Shown: positions 27,731 through 37,594 of the stretch, piece after piece
How the letters are laid out: each line of letters begins with the position of its first letter
Numbering within the stretch: position 1 is the first letter of the stretch
NCBI RefSeq assembly: GCF_006715975.1
Contig: NZ_VFOF01000001.1
Span: 10,001-74,000, forward strand
Source of the DNA: Zymomonas mobilis
GTDB taxonomy: Bacteria > Pseudomonadota > Alphaproteobacteria > Sphingomonadales > Sphingomonadaceae
Length of the DNA: 64,000 nt
Reading direction: 5' to 3'
Position numbers and translations under genes: made by a program
The notes under the pieces: model-generated
Told to the model about the DNA's origin: nothing
Seen by the model: the letters and a program-made list of their open reading frames with translations, nothing else
The model's database searches: none

Positions 27731-28636
27731 TCAGGGTTTTGGCCGAAGATTGAGAAAAATAAGCAAAGAAGATGAGACATAAATCGATGAATATGTCCCG
27801 ACAATAACCCCGAGAAGCATGGCTGCAGTAAAGCTGCGAACCGCATCTCCACCGAAGACAAGCAAGATACCCAGAACCAGAATCATAGATAGACTGGTCA
27901 TAACGGTACGAGGCAAGGTTTCATTGACCGAGAGATCAATCAATGAACCGATATCCATCTTCCGGAATTTTCTTAGATTTTCACGAATACGGTCATCAAT
28001 AACGATTTTATCGTTAATCGAGTAACCGGCAATCGTTAGAATAGCGGCCACAATATTAAGGTCGAATTCCATTCGGGTTAAAGCAAAAAAGCCCAGAATA
28101 ACCAAAACGTCATGAGCGACAGATATAAAGGTGGAAACAGCAAATTGCCATTCAAAGCGCACCCATGTAAAAATGACGATACCCGCAATGGCGAGCAAGA
28201 CCGCAATAATACCGCTGCGCAGTAATTCGCCTGAGACCTTACCAGAGACGGTATCGACCCGTTCAAAATGCACATTCGGGAATTTTTGCGTCAAAGAACC
28301 CTGAACAATTTTGACCACTTTTTGAGAGGCGGTTTCATCACCCGGTGGCAAAGGCAGCCGGATCGAAACATTATTGTTAGTGCCTATTTGCTGGAGGCTA
28401 GCCTCACCGATATTCAGATGGTTGATGTCCCGTCTTAGGGTATCGAGCTCAACCGGTTTTTCAAAATGGGCTTCAATCATCAGACCGCCGACAAAATCGA
28501 CACCGAGATTGAGGCCTTTTACCCCCAAAAGGACGACAGAAGCTAATGTAAGAATGAAGGTAAGCAGAAATGCTACCCCTCGTAAGCGGACAAAACGGAT
28601 ATTCGTGTTATCCGGGACAATACGAAGCAAAGCCAT
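27731..28636 (-). CDS. secF: Protein translocase subunit SecF
   Basis: 301 aa inner-membrane protein that, with SecD and YajC, uses the proton gradient to assist late steps of SecYEG export. It has a first TM near residue 25, then the family motif GLNLGVDFVGGLMIE, a periplasmic domain and five C-terminal TM helices. TIAGYSINDKIVIDDRIREN and the LPRTVMTSLSMILVLG region are characteristic. It follows secD by 16 bases and ends near the bidirectional terminator. Confidence 0.96.
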   Translation of the reverse strand: MALLRIVPDNTNIRFVRLRGVAFLLTFILTLASVVLLGVKGLNLGVDFVGGLMIEAHFEKPVELDTLRRDINHLNIGEASLQQIGTNNNVSIRLPLPPGDETASQKVVKIVQGSLTQKFPNVHFERVDTVSGKVSGELLRSGIIAVLLAIAGIVIFTWVRFEWQFAVSTFISVAHDVLVILGFFALTRMEFDLNIVAAILTIAGYSINDKIVIDDRIRENLRKFRKMDIGSLIDLSVNETLPRTVMTSLSMILVLGILLVFGGDAVRSFTAAMLLGVIVGTYSSIYVSSSLLIFLNLRPKP

Positions 28637-28652
28637 GGTTATATGTCCCTTC

Positions 28653-30236
28653 CTAGATCGTCAGTTTGGCTGGACGACGTCTCAGATAGAGAGCCACCAA
28701 CATACGGGTAAAGGTAACAGCGGTAAAAACCGAAGTGATGATCCCGATTAAAAGAACCACAGCAAAGCCTTTGACGGGGCCTGAACCAAAACAGATCATG
28801 ATCAATGCAGAAATAGCATGGGTGACATTCGCATCGAAGATAGTCCGACTGGCTTCTTTGTAGCCCATATCCACAGAATGAAGAGGCGTCCGTCCTTTGC
28901 TTATTTCTTCACGAATACGTTCGTTAATAAGCACATTGGCATCGACCGCAGCCCCGATAGTCAGAACAAGACCAGCAATACCCGGAAGGGTTAAGGTTGC
29001 ACCCAAAATTGCCATAACCGCTAGGATCAGGAATAGATTGAGAATAACCGCGCTGGAAGCATAGATTCCAAAGCGGCCATAAACACTGACCATAAAAATA
29101 ACGATCGCAACAATAGCAATGCTGCAAGCCAGAGTACCTGCCCTGATTGAATCAGCACCAAGACCTGGACCGACAGTTCTTTCTTCCACCACTTTCAAGG
29201 CAACGGGCAAGCTACCCGACCGTAAAGCAATTGCCATTTGATTAGCAGAATCAACCGTGAAGCTACCTGTAATAATGGCAGAACCACCTAAAATGGGTTC
29301 ATTGATCGACGGAGCAGAAAGGATGACATTATCAAGAATAATGGCAAAGCGTTTACCTGAATTTTTCTGGGTAACCTCTGCAAAACGGCGACCACCATCG
29401 GCATTAAAACTGATAGAAACAGCCGGTAGGTTATTCTGATCCATCGTCTGGTCAGCGTGAACCAAATCAACACCCGTAACAATTGCCCGTCGTTGCACAG
29501 CGACTGGCTGTCCAGATTGGGCAATCATGACTTGGGTTCCGATCGGCACTTTTCCTTGAGCAAGATCGGCCGCTTTGACACTGTCATCGACCAATTTAAA
29601 TTCAAGTTTCGCTGTCTTACCAATCAAGGCTTTTAGGGCTGCTGGGTTTTGTAATCCCGGCACCTGAACCACGATACGATCATTACCCTGTCTGATAATG
29701 ATAGGTTCACGCGTACCAAGAGAATCAATCCGTTTACGGACGACTTCAGTTGCTCCTTCCATCGCCTGATTGACAAAAGACTGGATGCCTTCCTTTGTCG
29801 GATGCATGACGATGCGATTGCCATCGATAACCCGAACATCCCAATCGCGCTGACCTGTCGCACCGATACCATTTGTTAAGGTTCTGACCGCTTCAACAGC
29901 ACCATCAAGTTGATGGTTGTCGCGCACCATAAAGCTCAGCTGGTCATTATCGGCGGACATATCGCCAATAGTAATTGCAGGTTGTGTCCGACTGATTTGG
30001 GAGCGAACCATTTCTTCCATGGTAACGATACGTTGATGGGCAACATCTGCGGTATCGGCTTCAAGTAGAATATGGCTTCCCCCCGAAAGATCGAGGCCGA
30101 AATTAATGCGGGGCAATGCCCCTAAACCAAGTTTCTGGTCGAGGCCCGAAGGTAACAAGCTAGGGATCGCCAAAAAGACCCCCAGCATCAGCACCAAAAT
30201 AATCGACCAGATTTTCCAACGCGGGAAGTCAAGCAT
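28653..30236 (-). CDS. secD: Protein translocase subunit SecD
   Basis: 527 aa. An N-terminal TM (residues 8-28) is followed by the D1 motif NFGLDLSGGSHILLE, then a large periplasmic P1 domain and six TM helices. The conserved segments GAAVDANVLINERIREE and VTFTRMLVALYLRR close the protein. It works with SecF in post-initiation protein translocation. The yajC gene is six bases upstream and secF 16 bases downstream, giving the standard yajC-secD-secF operon. Confidence 0.97.
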   Translation of the reverse strand: MLDFPRWKIWSIILVLMLGVFLAIPSLLPSGLDQKLGLGALPRINFGLDLSGGSHILLEADTADVAHQRIVTMEEMVRSQISRTQPAITIGDMSADNDQLSFMVRDNHQLDGAVEAVRTLTNGIGATGQRDWDVRVIDGNRIVMHPTKEGIQSFVNQAMEGATEVVRKRIDSLGTREPIIIRQGNDRIVVQVPGLQNPAALKALIGKTAKLEFKLVDDSVKAADLAQGKVPIGTQVMIAQSGQPVAVQRRAIVTGVDLVHADQTMDQNNLPAVSISFNADGGRRFAEVTQKNSGKRFAIILDNVILSAPSINEPILGGSAIITGSFTVDSANQMAIALRSGSLPVALKVVEERTVGPGLGADSIRAGTLACSIAIVAIVIFMVSVYGRFGIYASSAVILNLFLILAVMAILGATLTLPGIAGLVLTIGAAVDANVLINERIREEISKGRTPLHSVDMGYKEASRTIFDANVTHAISALIMICFGSGPVKGFAVVLLIGIITSVFTAVTFTRMLVALYLRRRPAKLTI

Positions 30237-30242
30237 AGCAGA

Positions 30243-30590
30243 TTATTCAACCGTATTGGAATTAGCAGCCGTTAAAGGCTGAACACTTTGTAAAGTCGCT
30301 TTGACAACGGATATTTTAATACCCTTTGAAATTTCGATTTCGACTTCACGGTCGCTTACTTTTAAGACTTTACCAATCACGCCGCCTGCGGTGATGACGG
30401 TATCGCCTTTCTGGACAGCCTCAATAGAGCGACGCTGTTCTTTAAAGCGCTTTTGCTGCGGACGGATCAGCATCAGGTAAATAATGACGAAAACAATAAG
30501 AAAAGGCAGCATAGCAGGCAGCTGGCTGAGAATACCACTCAGGCCAGCGTTATTACCAGCTGTCTGAGCAAAGGCAGGAGTTGAAAACAT
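30243..30590 (-). CDS. yajC: Preprotein translocase accessory subunit YajC
   Basis: 115 aa with a single N-terminal TM (about residues 23-45, ending in YLMLIRPQQKRFKEQ, the family signature) and a small cytoplasmic domain with GDTVITAGGVIGKV. It heads the yajC-secD-secF operon. The promoter should lie in 30591-30700; I could not assign it with confidence. Confidence 0.95.
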   Translation of the reverse strand: MFSTPAFAQTAGNNAGLSGILSQLPAMLPFLIVFVIIYLMLIRPQQKRFKEQRRSIEAVQKGDTVITAGGVIGKVLKVSDREVEIEISKGIKISVVKATLQSVQPLTAANSNTVE

Positions 30591-30789
30591 CGGAGAACTA
30601 TATCCTGAAAAGGGAAAGAAAAGCCTGAGTTTATAGTGTTTGATAAACCTCAGACGATTAGTTTATAATTATCACGATAAAAGCGATAGCCGCAACCGAT
30701 CATTCTCTTTTATCATCGGATATCATTCGGATGTGACCGGATTATTTTAGTATACTGCGAAAAAATTTATAAAAACATGTAATCTTTAC

Positions 30790-30818
30790 TTGCGCATATA
30801 GAATAATTCCCCTAGATT
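30790..30818 (+). promoter_or_regulatory. Candidate tRNA-Pro promoter
   Basis: TTGCGC (30790-30795) and TAGATT (30813-30818) are separated by exactly 17 bases. The tRNA begins 14 bases after the -10, a sensible start distance. Confidence 0.55.
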
Positions 30819-30831
30819 TTGCCACCTCGGT

Positions 30832-30908
30832 CGGGGCGTAGCGCAGCCTGGTAGCGCATCACACTGGGGGTGTGGGGGTCGCTGGTTCGAATCCAGTCGC
30901 CCCGACCA
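30832..30908 (+). tRNA. tRNA-Pro (GGG)
   Basis: A 77-nt tRNA with acceptor arms CGGGGCG/CGCCCCG, discriminator A and encoded CCA. The C1-G72 start pair is typical of tRNA-Pro. The anticodon stem TCACA/TGTGG encloses CTGGGGG, anticodon GGG. Confidence 0.97.
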
Positions 30909-31285
30909 GTTAATCTAAAATAATTTTTCTTCCCAAAATTGGTATCTGACAGTGTTGTTCTTTAACGATGCCGTGTTGCATTTTATAATGCCGAGTAAAA
31001 AGCCCGTTAGCTTTCTTCCTTATCTGCTTTTACAAAGAAGCCTGTATCCAAGCACGGCAGACAATTTCAAAAATATATAATCATCGCTTCAAAGCAGAAT
31101 GCCGAATATTCATATCGGCAGCCTTTTTGAAAAAGTAAAAGGTATTCCAATAGGATAAATGTTTTTGACATTTATCGCGGTAATAGACTGGGAGTTGTTT
31201 GGGCAAACAGTTGATAAAAAAACAGGCTATCCCCTTTTCAGGGTATAGCCGACCAAACAGATTCAAAATAAAACAGGGGTAATTA
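30909..31285. other. Region between tRNA-Pro and the 3' end of fabH
   Basis: No gene is convincing. A small hairpin TGCCGA/TCGGCA followed by CTTTTT near 31100-31127 might end the tRNA-Pro transcript. The fabH terminator lies at 31214-31252. The open frame running from here into fabH on the minus strand lacks a ribosome site and overlaps the certain fabH frame. Confidence 0.4.
31214..31252 (-). terminator. Intrinsic terminator after fabH
   Basis: GGCTAT-CCC pairs with GGG-ATAGCC with one internal mismatch; on the minus strand it is followed by a run of seven T. It lies 34 bases after the fabH stop and closes the rpmF-plsX-fabH unit. Confidence 0.8.
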
Positions 31286-32257
31286 TTAGAAGCGGATAAC
31301 AGCCGCACCCCATGTAAAACCACCGCCCATAGCTTCCAAGACAACAAGGTCACCGGATTTGATACGACCATCCTGCACGGCTGCATCCAAAGCCAAAGGA
31401 ACAGAAGCCGCAGCCGTATTAGCGTGATAATCTACGGTGACGACCACTTGTTCAGAAGGAATGCCTAATTTTTGAGCAGTAGCCGTCAAAATACGGGCAT
31501 TCGCCTGATGAGGAACGACCCAGTCAACCTGTGAAGCGGAAAAACCAGAGGCTTCGAGAGCTTCTTCTGTGACAGAAACCAAATTGGTAACAGCGTGACG
31601 AAAGACCTCACGTCCCTTCATCAATAATTTTCCAACTGTTCCAGTTGTCGAGACACCGCCATCGCTGCACAATAAATCTTTGTAACGGCCATCAGCATGT
31701 AATTTGACTGTCTGGATACCTTTTTCGGTATCGTCTGTCTGGCGCAAGACAACGGCACCAGCCCCATCACCAAATAAAACGCAGGTGGTGCGATCTTCCC
31801 AGTTCAAAAGACGGGTAAAAGTCTCAGCACCGATGACGAGAGCAACTTTAGCGCTATTGGTTTGAAGCATGCTATCTGCAACTGACAGAGCATAAAGAAA
31901 ACCAGAGCAAACCGCCTGAACATCGAAGGCAACACAGTCACCAACGCCCAAAGCAGCCTGAACACTCATGGCTGTTGCGGGTAAGGTATAATCGGGTGTC
32001 GTTGTTGCAACGATAATCAGCCCGACTTCGTCAGGTGAGACCCCTGCATTCTCAAGCGCACGACGAGCGGCTTCTGTTGCCAGCGTTCCGGTTGTTTCAT
32101 CAGCGCCCGCGATATGGCGGTAATGAATACCTGTCCGCTCAACAATCCAAGCATCCGAGGTATCAATATGGTAGGTCTGCGCTAATTCGTCATTTGAAAG
32201 ACGTTTTTTTGGCAAAACCGAGCCAGTTCCGATGATTGCTGACCGCCGCATAGTCAT
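31286..32257 (-). CDS. fabH: 3-oxoacyl-[acyl-carrier-protein] synthase III
   Basis: 323 aa thiolase-fold condensing enzyme that starts fatty-acid synthesis from acetyl-CoA and malonyl-ACP. The nucleophile Cys lies in [14 protein letters not shown], the His in VPHQANARI and the Asn in [15 protein letters not shown]. The glycine-rich C-terminus [13 protein letters not shown] is intact. The start overlaps the plsX stop by four bases. plsX-fabH is the usual bacterial pair. Confidence 0.97.
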   Translation of the reverse strand: MTMRRSAIIGTGSVLPKKRLSNDELAQTYHIDTSDAWIVERTGIHYRHIAGADETTGTLATEAARRALENAGVSPDEVGLIIVATTTPDYTLPATAMSVQAALGVGDCVAFDVQAVCSGFLYALSVADSMLQTNSAKVALVIGAETFTRLLNWEDRTTCVLFGDGAGAVVLRQTDDTEKGIQTVKLHADGRYKDLLCSDGGVSTTGTVGKLLMKGREVFRHAVTNLVSVTEEALEASGFSASQVDWVVPHQANARILTATAQKLGIPSEQVVVTVDYHANTAAASVPLALDAAVQDGRIKSGDLVVLEAMGGGFTWGAAVIRF

Positions 32258-33309
32258 GCCTGCAATTCCTTATTGCTCGCCTTAGAAAAAAACATATCCA
32301 GATCAGCGGCGATACAATTGACCAGATTGGAACGGACAAGTTTGGCTGTTAAATGAACAGCTTGCGCTACGCCGGATACGTTAGCATTCCCGTGACTTTT
32401 AACAACAATACCATTGAGGCCAAGAAAAATTGCCCCGTTATGGTTATTAGGATCAAGATAAACCCTGAATAACCGAAAAGCTGGTTTTGCAAGCAAAAAG
32501 CCCAGTTTGGAGCGTAACGAACTTGAGAAAGCACGCCGAAGAAGATTGGTGATAAAGCGCGCCGTACCCTCGATCGTTTTCAAGGCAATATTGCCAGAAA
32601 AACCATCGGTTACAATAACGTCAGCATCGCCCTGCCCAATCCTGTCCGATTCAATAAAGCCGGTATATTGGAAAGCGGTTTGCTCTGTCTGACGTAAGAG
32701 GGCAGCGGCAGCCCTTAAATCTTCGGTACCTTTCATTTCTTCGGTACCGATATTGAGTAAGGATAAGCGCGGACGCGGGATGCCCATAGCTGACTGTGCA
32801 TAGACAGCCCCCATTACCGCAAATTGCACCAAATTACGCATGCCACATTCGGTGTTAGCACCGAGATCCAGCATCACGACTCCGTTTTTGCCCAATGTTG
32901 GCAAAATACTTGTCAAAGCCGGTCGTTCAATGCCCTGCATCATCCGCAAGTAGAATTTTGCAATAGCCATTAGCGCACCCGTATTTCCTGCGGAAAGGGC
33001 AGCATCTGCTTCGCCCGATTTCACAGCAGAAATAGCCATACCCATAGAACTATTACGGGCGCGGCGCAGGGCAAGAGACGGCTTTTCCTCACCGGAGATT
33101 ACATCCGGTGCAGGACATATTGTACAGGCCGGTGCAAGCTCAGGAAACAAATCCATCTGCGCACGCACAAGCGCTTCGTCACCATATACGCGGAAACGCA
33201 AATCCGGATCAGTCGATAGCGCAAGTGCCAAAGCTGCAATGACAACTCTCGGACCACCGTCCCCGCCCATGGCATCGACAGCGATCAGAGCTTGATCCTT
33301 ACTCATCAT
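32254..33309 (-). CDS. plsX: Phosphate acyltransferase PlsX
   Basis: 351 aa enzyme that converts acyl-ACP to acyl-phosphate for phospholipid synthesis. It begins [15 protein letters not shown], the family hallmark, followed by [36 protein letters not shown] and [16 protein letters not shown]. It starts 12 bases after rpmF and overlaps fabH by four bases, so the three are co-transcribed. gpsA, which supplies the glycerol-3-phosphate used in the same pathway, lies at 37.6 kb. Confidence 0.97.
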   Translation of the reverse strand: MMSKDQALIAVDAMGGDGGPRVVIAALALALSTDPDLRFRVYGDEALVRAQMDLFPELAPACTICPAPDVISGEEKPSLALRRARNSSMGMAISAVKSGEADAALSAGNTGALMAIAKFYLRMMQGIERPALTSILPTLGKNGVVMLDLGANTECGMRNLVQFAVMGAVYAQSAMGIPRPRLSLLNIGTEEMKGTEDLRAAAALLRQTEQTAFQYTGFIESDRIGQGDADVIVTDGFSGNIALKTIEGTARFITNLLRRAFSSSLRSKLGFLLAKPAFRLFRVYLDPNNHNGAIFLGLNGIVVKSHGNANVSGVAQAVHLTAKLVRSNLVNCIAADLDMFFSKASNKELQA

Positions 33310-33321
33310 TAATTAGACGGA

Positions 33322-33501
33322 TCAGGCTTCTACAGCGATGATCTCGCGCCCATTATAGTGACCACAAGCTGGGCACATATGATGCGGACGCTTTAATTCG
33401 CCGCAGTTTGGGCATTCCTGATAAGCTTCTACCGTCAAAGCATGGTGACTACGACGCATATTCCGCCGTGAAGGGGTAGTTTTTCTCTTAGGAACAGCCA
33501 T
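33322..33501 (-). CDS. rpmF: 50S ribosomal protein L32
   Basis: 59 aa. The N-terminus [20 protein letters not shown] is typical, and four Cys form the zinc ribbon: [24 protein letters not shown] lies eight bases before the ATG. It is the first gene of an rpmF-plsX-fabH unit, the classic order. The DUF177/YceD gene that normally precedes rpmF lies about 9 kb away at 42827-43366. Confidence 0.97.
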   Translation of the reverse strand: MAVPKRKTTPSRRNMRRSHHALTVEAYQECPNCGELKRPHHMCPACGHYNGREIIAVEA

Positions 33502-33720
33502 GTCGGAACCTTAAAATTATTTAAAATGAAGCGATAAAAAATTTAGCGACGATATGAGGCTTATGTCATAAACCAGCAAAGGAATAAGTATAATTCGCTG
33601 ATTTATGCAGCCAGAATCGTCGCGCATCAAAGCGCGTATAACGAATTTCGCCTGAGTTACAAGCCCCAAGCGACAATTTGCTTGAAATACGCCCCAAGAT
33701 TGGCGCTAAACCAACTATAT

Positions 33721-34743
33721 TTATCCCTGATGATTATCGGATGTCCTTGCAGGGTGTTTTTCACCCTCGCCAAGCGAATCAACATTTTTATCAGGAGCAG
33801 GACTATCGACACCAGGGTGATCGGGCGAGAGAAGAGCCGAAGTTTCGAGAATATCCAGTGCATTTCTTGCTAACGCATACCGCTTTGCAGCGACTAACCA
33901 ATTTTGGGCATAGCGAGCCCCCGGCAATTTTGTAATATCAGCAATGGCACCATCAACATTACCATTATTCAAAAAGCGGATAGCTTCTTCTAGCTGTTCA
34001 GAAGGCATTGTCGAGATTTCACCCCGACGGTGAATGACAAACAGATTAGAAAAGAATTGACGGAAATAGCTCAACCAACCTTGCTGTTTATCAGGCTTAA
34101 GCAAATCCGTTTTCAATGTAGCGAGACCAGCGACCAATTGTTCTAGCGTAACCGGTTGGCGTGAGGCATTTAAAATAACCGAAACAGCCTGCTGCTGACT
34201 ATTCCCAAATCGGGATTGGAGCAGACCTTCAAGATAGCCCAATGGTTGTCCACGGTTAAGCGCCCGTCTAGCGGCAAAAGCGACCAGCAAACTTTCAGCC
34301 CGCCCAGCGTCACCAATGGCCGCTTTGGCATCTTTACTGACATCATCGATCCGGTTCTCGAGGCGATCAACTCGACCATTCAAGGCATCAATAGAAGCTG
34401 TCAGATTAGGCGCTGGAGCTTCAGTTTGAGGAAGGGGCAAGCTACCATTTTGATTTTGGTTATTTCCGGACAGGGGAAGCTGTGGTGGTAGTTGCGCTAC
34501 TTTTTCAGAGGCTTGTTGGTTATTTGAAGCAGGCGCGGGTGCAATCAGCATTTGGGCAGGCTGCCAGTGGGACAGTAAATAGACAGTAACCCCGACTCCA
34601 CCAAGAAAGGCTGCACAGGAGAAAAACAGTTTTGACTGCCATGGCCGTTTTTTAGAAGACTGGGAGGCATTCATTAAAGGATCATTCGAAGCGTTCGGTT
34701 CTTTATTTCCGGCATAATTATGAATACCGTTGTTATCTGTCAT
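33721..34743 (-). CDS. Mic60/mitofilin-like inner-membrane protein
   Basis: 340 aa. A polar N-terminal tail is followed by one TM helix (about residues 38-58), a Pro/Gln/Asn-rich linker, a short coiled coil (IDALNGRVDRLENRIDDVS, about 113-131), helical repeats and a C-terminal region (NWLVAAKRYALARNALDI) like the mitofilin signature. In alphaproteobacteria the Mic60 homologue is encoded beside haem genes, as here with hemD and hemC. Mic60 shapes membranes into cristae or intracytoplasmic folds. The sequence is short and divergent; the assignment rests on layout and context. Confidence 0.65.
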   Translation of the reverse strand: MTDNNGIHNYAGNKEPNASNDPLMNASQSSKKRPWQSKLFFSCAAFLGGVGVTVYLLSHWQPAQMLIAPAPASNNQQASEKVAQLPPQLPLSGNNQNQNGSLPLPQTEAPAPNLTASIDALNGRVDRLENRIDDVSKDAKAAIGDAGRAESLLVAFAARRALNRGQPLGYLEGLLQSRFGNSQQQAVSVILNASRQPVTLEQLVAGLATLKTDLLKPDKQQGWLSYFRQFFSNLFVIHRRGEISTMPSEQLEEAIRFLNNGNVDGAIADITKLPGARYAQNWLVAAKRYALARNALDILETSALLSPDHPGVDSPAPDKNVDSLGEGEKHPARTSDNHQG

Positions 34744-34818
34744 GCGTCTGTCCCTGAATATTTGCCTCTGATTCCATTAAGAATCCGCCTTTACTTAATC
34801 GATCATGCTATCTGAACT

Positions 34819-35547
34819 TTATTTCAAGCTAGCTGCAGCCTTCAACAAATACATGTCATCAGGATGTTCAGCTATTGCCACTGCTCGCCAATCTTTTCCA
34901 ACCTGCTCTGCTACTGTTGGGCTAATAACAGCAATCTGAACTTCATCTGGATTGATATCCGTTTTTGCGAGCAAAAGACGAAATTGCTGTGCAAAACGAG
35001 AGGAGTGTAACAAGACTATGGCATTTTCTACTAATGCCTGACAGGCTTCTGTGGGTAAACAGGCAATATTTTGCATTCTATAAAGAATTTTTATCAAAAA
35101 TTGTCGATTTTCTTCTCTAGAATTTTTTTCAGCGGTGTAATCTTTATATATTTCACCACAAAGTCTTAATATCCGCATGCGTTTATCACGTTTAAGATAC
35201 TGAAGCACGGATTCGCCATTTCCTTCAGCGGTTATAATAGACTGGAATCCGGCGAGACCCGCCGCCTTAGCCGTTGCTTTACCCACCGCGTAGAGAGGAT
35301 AGTCTTTTATCTTATCCAGTTCTGTGCCGCCGTGATAAATAGCCTGCGCACTTGTGACCATAACAGCATCAAACAATAGATTTTTCTCTATCGCCCAAGG
35401 GACGGAAACAGCCTTTGCAAGAGGTGTTGTTGCGACGAGCCATCCTTCTTTTTGAGCCAGCTCGGTTGTAGTTGTTGCCCCCGGTTCCGGTCGCAAAACT
35501 AATAAGCGTCTTGGACAATGATTGTTTAGCAGCACGCTACTCGGCAT
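34819..35547 (-). CDS. hemD: Uroporphyrinogen-III synthase
   Basis: 242 aa from the ATG at 35547; the frame also has a TTG ten codons upstream, immediately after the hemC stop. Two-domain HemD fold: RRLLVLRPEPGATTTTELAQKEGW at the start, MVTSAQAIYH, YAVGKATAKAAGLAGF and AVISPTVAEQVGKDW. HemD cyclises hydroxymethylbilane to uroporphyrinogen III, using the product of HemC encoded directly upstream. The sequence family is poorly conserved, but order and motifs agree. A run AATTTTTTTCAGC inside the gene is AT-rich but the frame is intact. Confidence 0.9.
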   Translation of the reverse strand: MPSSVLLNNHCPRRLLVLRPEPGATTTTELAQKEGWLVATTPLAKAVSVPWAIEKNLLFDAVMVTSAQAIYHGGTELDKIKDYPLYAVGKATAKAAGLAGFQSIITAEGNGESVLQYLKRDKRMRILRLCGEIYKDYTAEKNSREENRQFLIKILYRMQNIACLPTEACQALVENAIVLLHSSRFAQQFRLLLAKTDINPDEVQIAVISPTVAEQVGKDWRAVAIAEHPDDMYLLKAAASLK

Positions 35548-35577
35548 ACAGAACTCTTTTTGAAAAAAAGACTCCAA

Positions 35578-36504
35578 TCAACGGACAGAAGAAGTTTCAA
35601 TCTGAAAAAGGTTACGTAATTCTGGTGCGGCCTGATTCAATAGCAGACTGCCGATTTCAAAAGCATCTGAAGGCTGGCTGATATTTTTATCAATAGAAGT
35701 CGAAGATTGACCATCTTCTGTATAAAGGCACGCGCGAAGACGAATACCGTTTTCTGTGATTTGGGCATAAGCGGCGATCGGAGAATGACAATCCGCATTG
35801 AGGCGCATCAACAGTTGTCTTTCAGACTGAACCGCCAGATGGGTCGGACGATGGTCAATCGCGGACAGTTTTTTCCAAGCCAAAGAATTAGCCAATGCCT
35901 CTATACCAATCGCCCCCTGCCCTGCGGCTGGTAACATATGGTCTAGCGGCACATCAGACCCAAGCGTTTTACGACCGAGTCGGATAAGACCGGCTGCGGC
36001 AAGAAGGGTCGCATCGAATTGCTTACTCGCCAATTTTTCAAGACGAGTATCAATATTCCCTCGCAAAAGCTGTATTTCAATATCAGGTCTGACACGCCTT
36101 ATTTGAGCGGCACGCCGAGGAGAAGCTGTCCCTACACATCCTGAAATAGGAAGAGACTCCAAAGAAATTGCGCCTATCAAGCGGTCATGCACGTCTTCTC
36201 TTGGGAGCATTGCCGCAATAGAAATATGAGGTGGACGAAAGGTTTCGACGTCCTTCATAGAATGTACCGCCGCATCAATTTCGCCCGCAGTCAGGGCAAT
36301 ATCGAGCTCTTTTGTCCAAAGCGCTTTGCCTCCGATATCGGCCAAGGCCTGATGACGGTTTTTATCACCTGATGTGCGGATAGGCACAATCACAACGGTA
36401 TCCTCTGGCCAGCCATGGGTAGCACATAAAGTGGCTGCTACCGAACGTGCCTGAATAAGGGCTAAAGGAGAACCACGAGATCCGAGACGAAAAGGAAGTT
36501 GCAT
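35578..36504 (-). CDS. hemC: Porphobilinogen deaminase (hydroxymethylbilane synthase)
   Basis: 308 aa enzyme that joins four porphobilinogens to hydroxymethylbilane. LGSRGSPLALIQA begins the protein. KDVETFRPPHISIAAMLPREDVHDR and GTASPRRAAQIRRVRPDIEIQLLRGNIDTRLEKL are family signatures. The dipyrromethane cofactor Cys lies in LNADCHSPIAAYA. Its ATG overlaps the most upstream possible start of tsaD on the other strand. hemD follows directly. Confidence 0.97.
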   Translation of the reverse strand: MQLPFRLGSRGSPLALIQARSVAATLCATHGWPEDTVVIVPIRTSGDKNRHQALADIGGKALWTKELDIALTAGEIDAAVHSMKDVETFRPPHISIAAMLPREDVHDRLIGAISLESLPISGCVGTASPRRAAQIRRVRPDIEIQLLRGNIDTRLEKLASKQFDATLLAAAGLIRLGRKTLGSDVPLDHMLPAAGQGAIGIEALANSLAWKKLSAIDHRPTHLAVQSERQLLMRLNADCHSPIAAYAQITENGIRLRACLYTEDGQSSTSIDKNISQPSDAFEIGSLLLNQAAPELRNLFQIETSSVR

Positions 36505-36547
36505 GATAGTTGCTCTACCGTCCCTTATGGTGGCAGAAAAGCCCCCT

Positions 36548-37594
36548 ATGGCATTAGTTTTAGGTCTTGAGTCGAGTTGCGACGAAACAGCGGTCGCATT
36601 GGTTGATAATGATGGTAATATTATTGCCCATCATTTGGCAACACAAGAAATTTTACATCGCCCATACGGTGGCGTTGTTCCAGAAATTGCGGCAAGGGCG
36701 CATGTTGAGCGTTTAGAGCCGTTAATCAGAAAGGTTTTGGACGAATCAGGAAAAAATCTGTCAGATGTGGATGCCATTGCGGCAACAGCCGGTCCCGGGC
36801 TGATTGGCGGCGTTATGGTTGGATTAGTCACTGGCAAGGCATTATCCCTTGCTTGCAATAAACCATTAATTGCAATCAATCATCTTGAAGGCCATGCGTT
36901 AACGCCTCGCTTGGCTGATCAATCGTTATCTTTCCCATATTTATTATTGCTTATCTCTGGCGGCCATTGTCAAATTTTGTTGGTTAAAAATGTTGGCGAA
37001 TACCGCCGTTTAGCGACCACCATTGACGATGCCGGAGGAGAGGCTTTTGACAAAACTGCCAAAATTTTAGGCTTGGGATTTCCAGGAGGACCTGCGGTTG
37101 AGCAGGAAGCTTTAAAGGGTGATCCCACGGCAGTACCTCTTCCGAGACCACTCGTAAGAAGCAAGGAACCACATTTTTCATTTGCAGGTTTAAAGACCGC
37201 TGTTTTGAGAGCGCATCAATCTGGGCTTTATAAAAGAGAAGATATTGCGGCATCTTTCCAGCAGGCGGTTATTGATTGCTTGGTCAATCGCAGCGAAAAA
37301 GCACTCAGAAAAATCGAAAGCGAAAATACTGCTATAAATGCTTTTGTTATTGCTGGAGGAATGGCGGCTAATCAGGCTATTCGCCCTGCTCTTACAGCTT
37401 TAGCAGAGGCGCATAATTTACCCTTCGTTACTCCAGCACCTTGGCTATGCACGGATAATGGCGCTATGATTGCATGGGCTGGAATTGAACGGTTCCGCCT
37501 CGGAATGATTGATACGCTTGATAGTCCAGCAAGGGCTAGATGGCCGTTAGATCCTCATGCTGAAAAAGCACGTGGTGCCGGAGTAAAAGCGTAA
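36548..37594 (+). CDS. tsaD: tRNA threonylcarbamoyladenosine transferase TsaD
   Basis: ASKHA-fold protein that transfers threonylcarbamoyl to A37 of ANN-decoding tRNAs, with TsaB and TsaE. VLGLESSCDETAVALV starts the fold. HVERLEPL supplies one metal His and INHLEGHA two more. SGGHCQILLV and GGEAFDKTAKILGLGFPGG follow. Met at 36548 is preferred because it gives the usual short N-terminus; in-frame ATGs at 36527 and 36503 exist, the last inside the hemC start codon. The gpsA ATG follows the stop with no gap. Confidence 0.95.
   Translation: MALVLGLESSCDETAVALVDNDGNIIAHHLATQEILHRPYGGVVPEIAARAHVERLEPLIRKVLDESGKNLSDVDAIAATAGPGLIGGVMVGLVTGKALSLACNKPLIAINHLEGHALTPRLADQSLSFPYLLLLISGGHCQILLVKNVGEYRRLATTIDDAGGEAFDKTAKILGLGFPGGPAVEQEALKGDPTAVPLPRPLVRSKEPHFSFAGLKTAVLRAHQSGLYKREDIAASFQQAVIDCLVNRSEKALRKIESENTAINAFVIAGGMAANQAIRPALTALAEAHNLPFVTPAPWLCTDNGAMIAWAGIERFRLGMIDTLDSPARARWPLDPHAEKARGAGVKA

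Noticed and set aside
31081-31386. 101-codon minus-strand frame downstream of and overlapping fabH
   Set aside because: It overlaps the C-terminal fabH codons in another frame, spans the fabH terminator and has no start signal.
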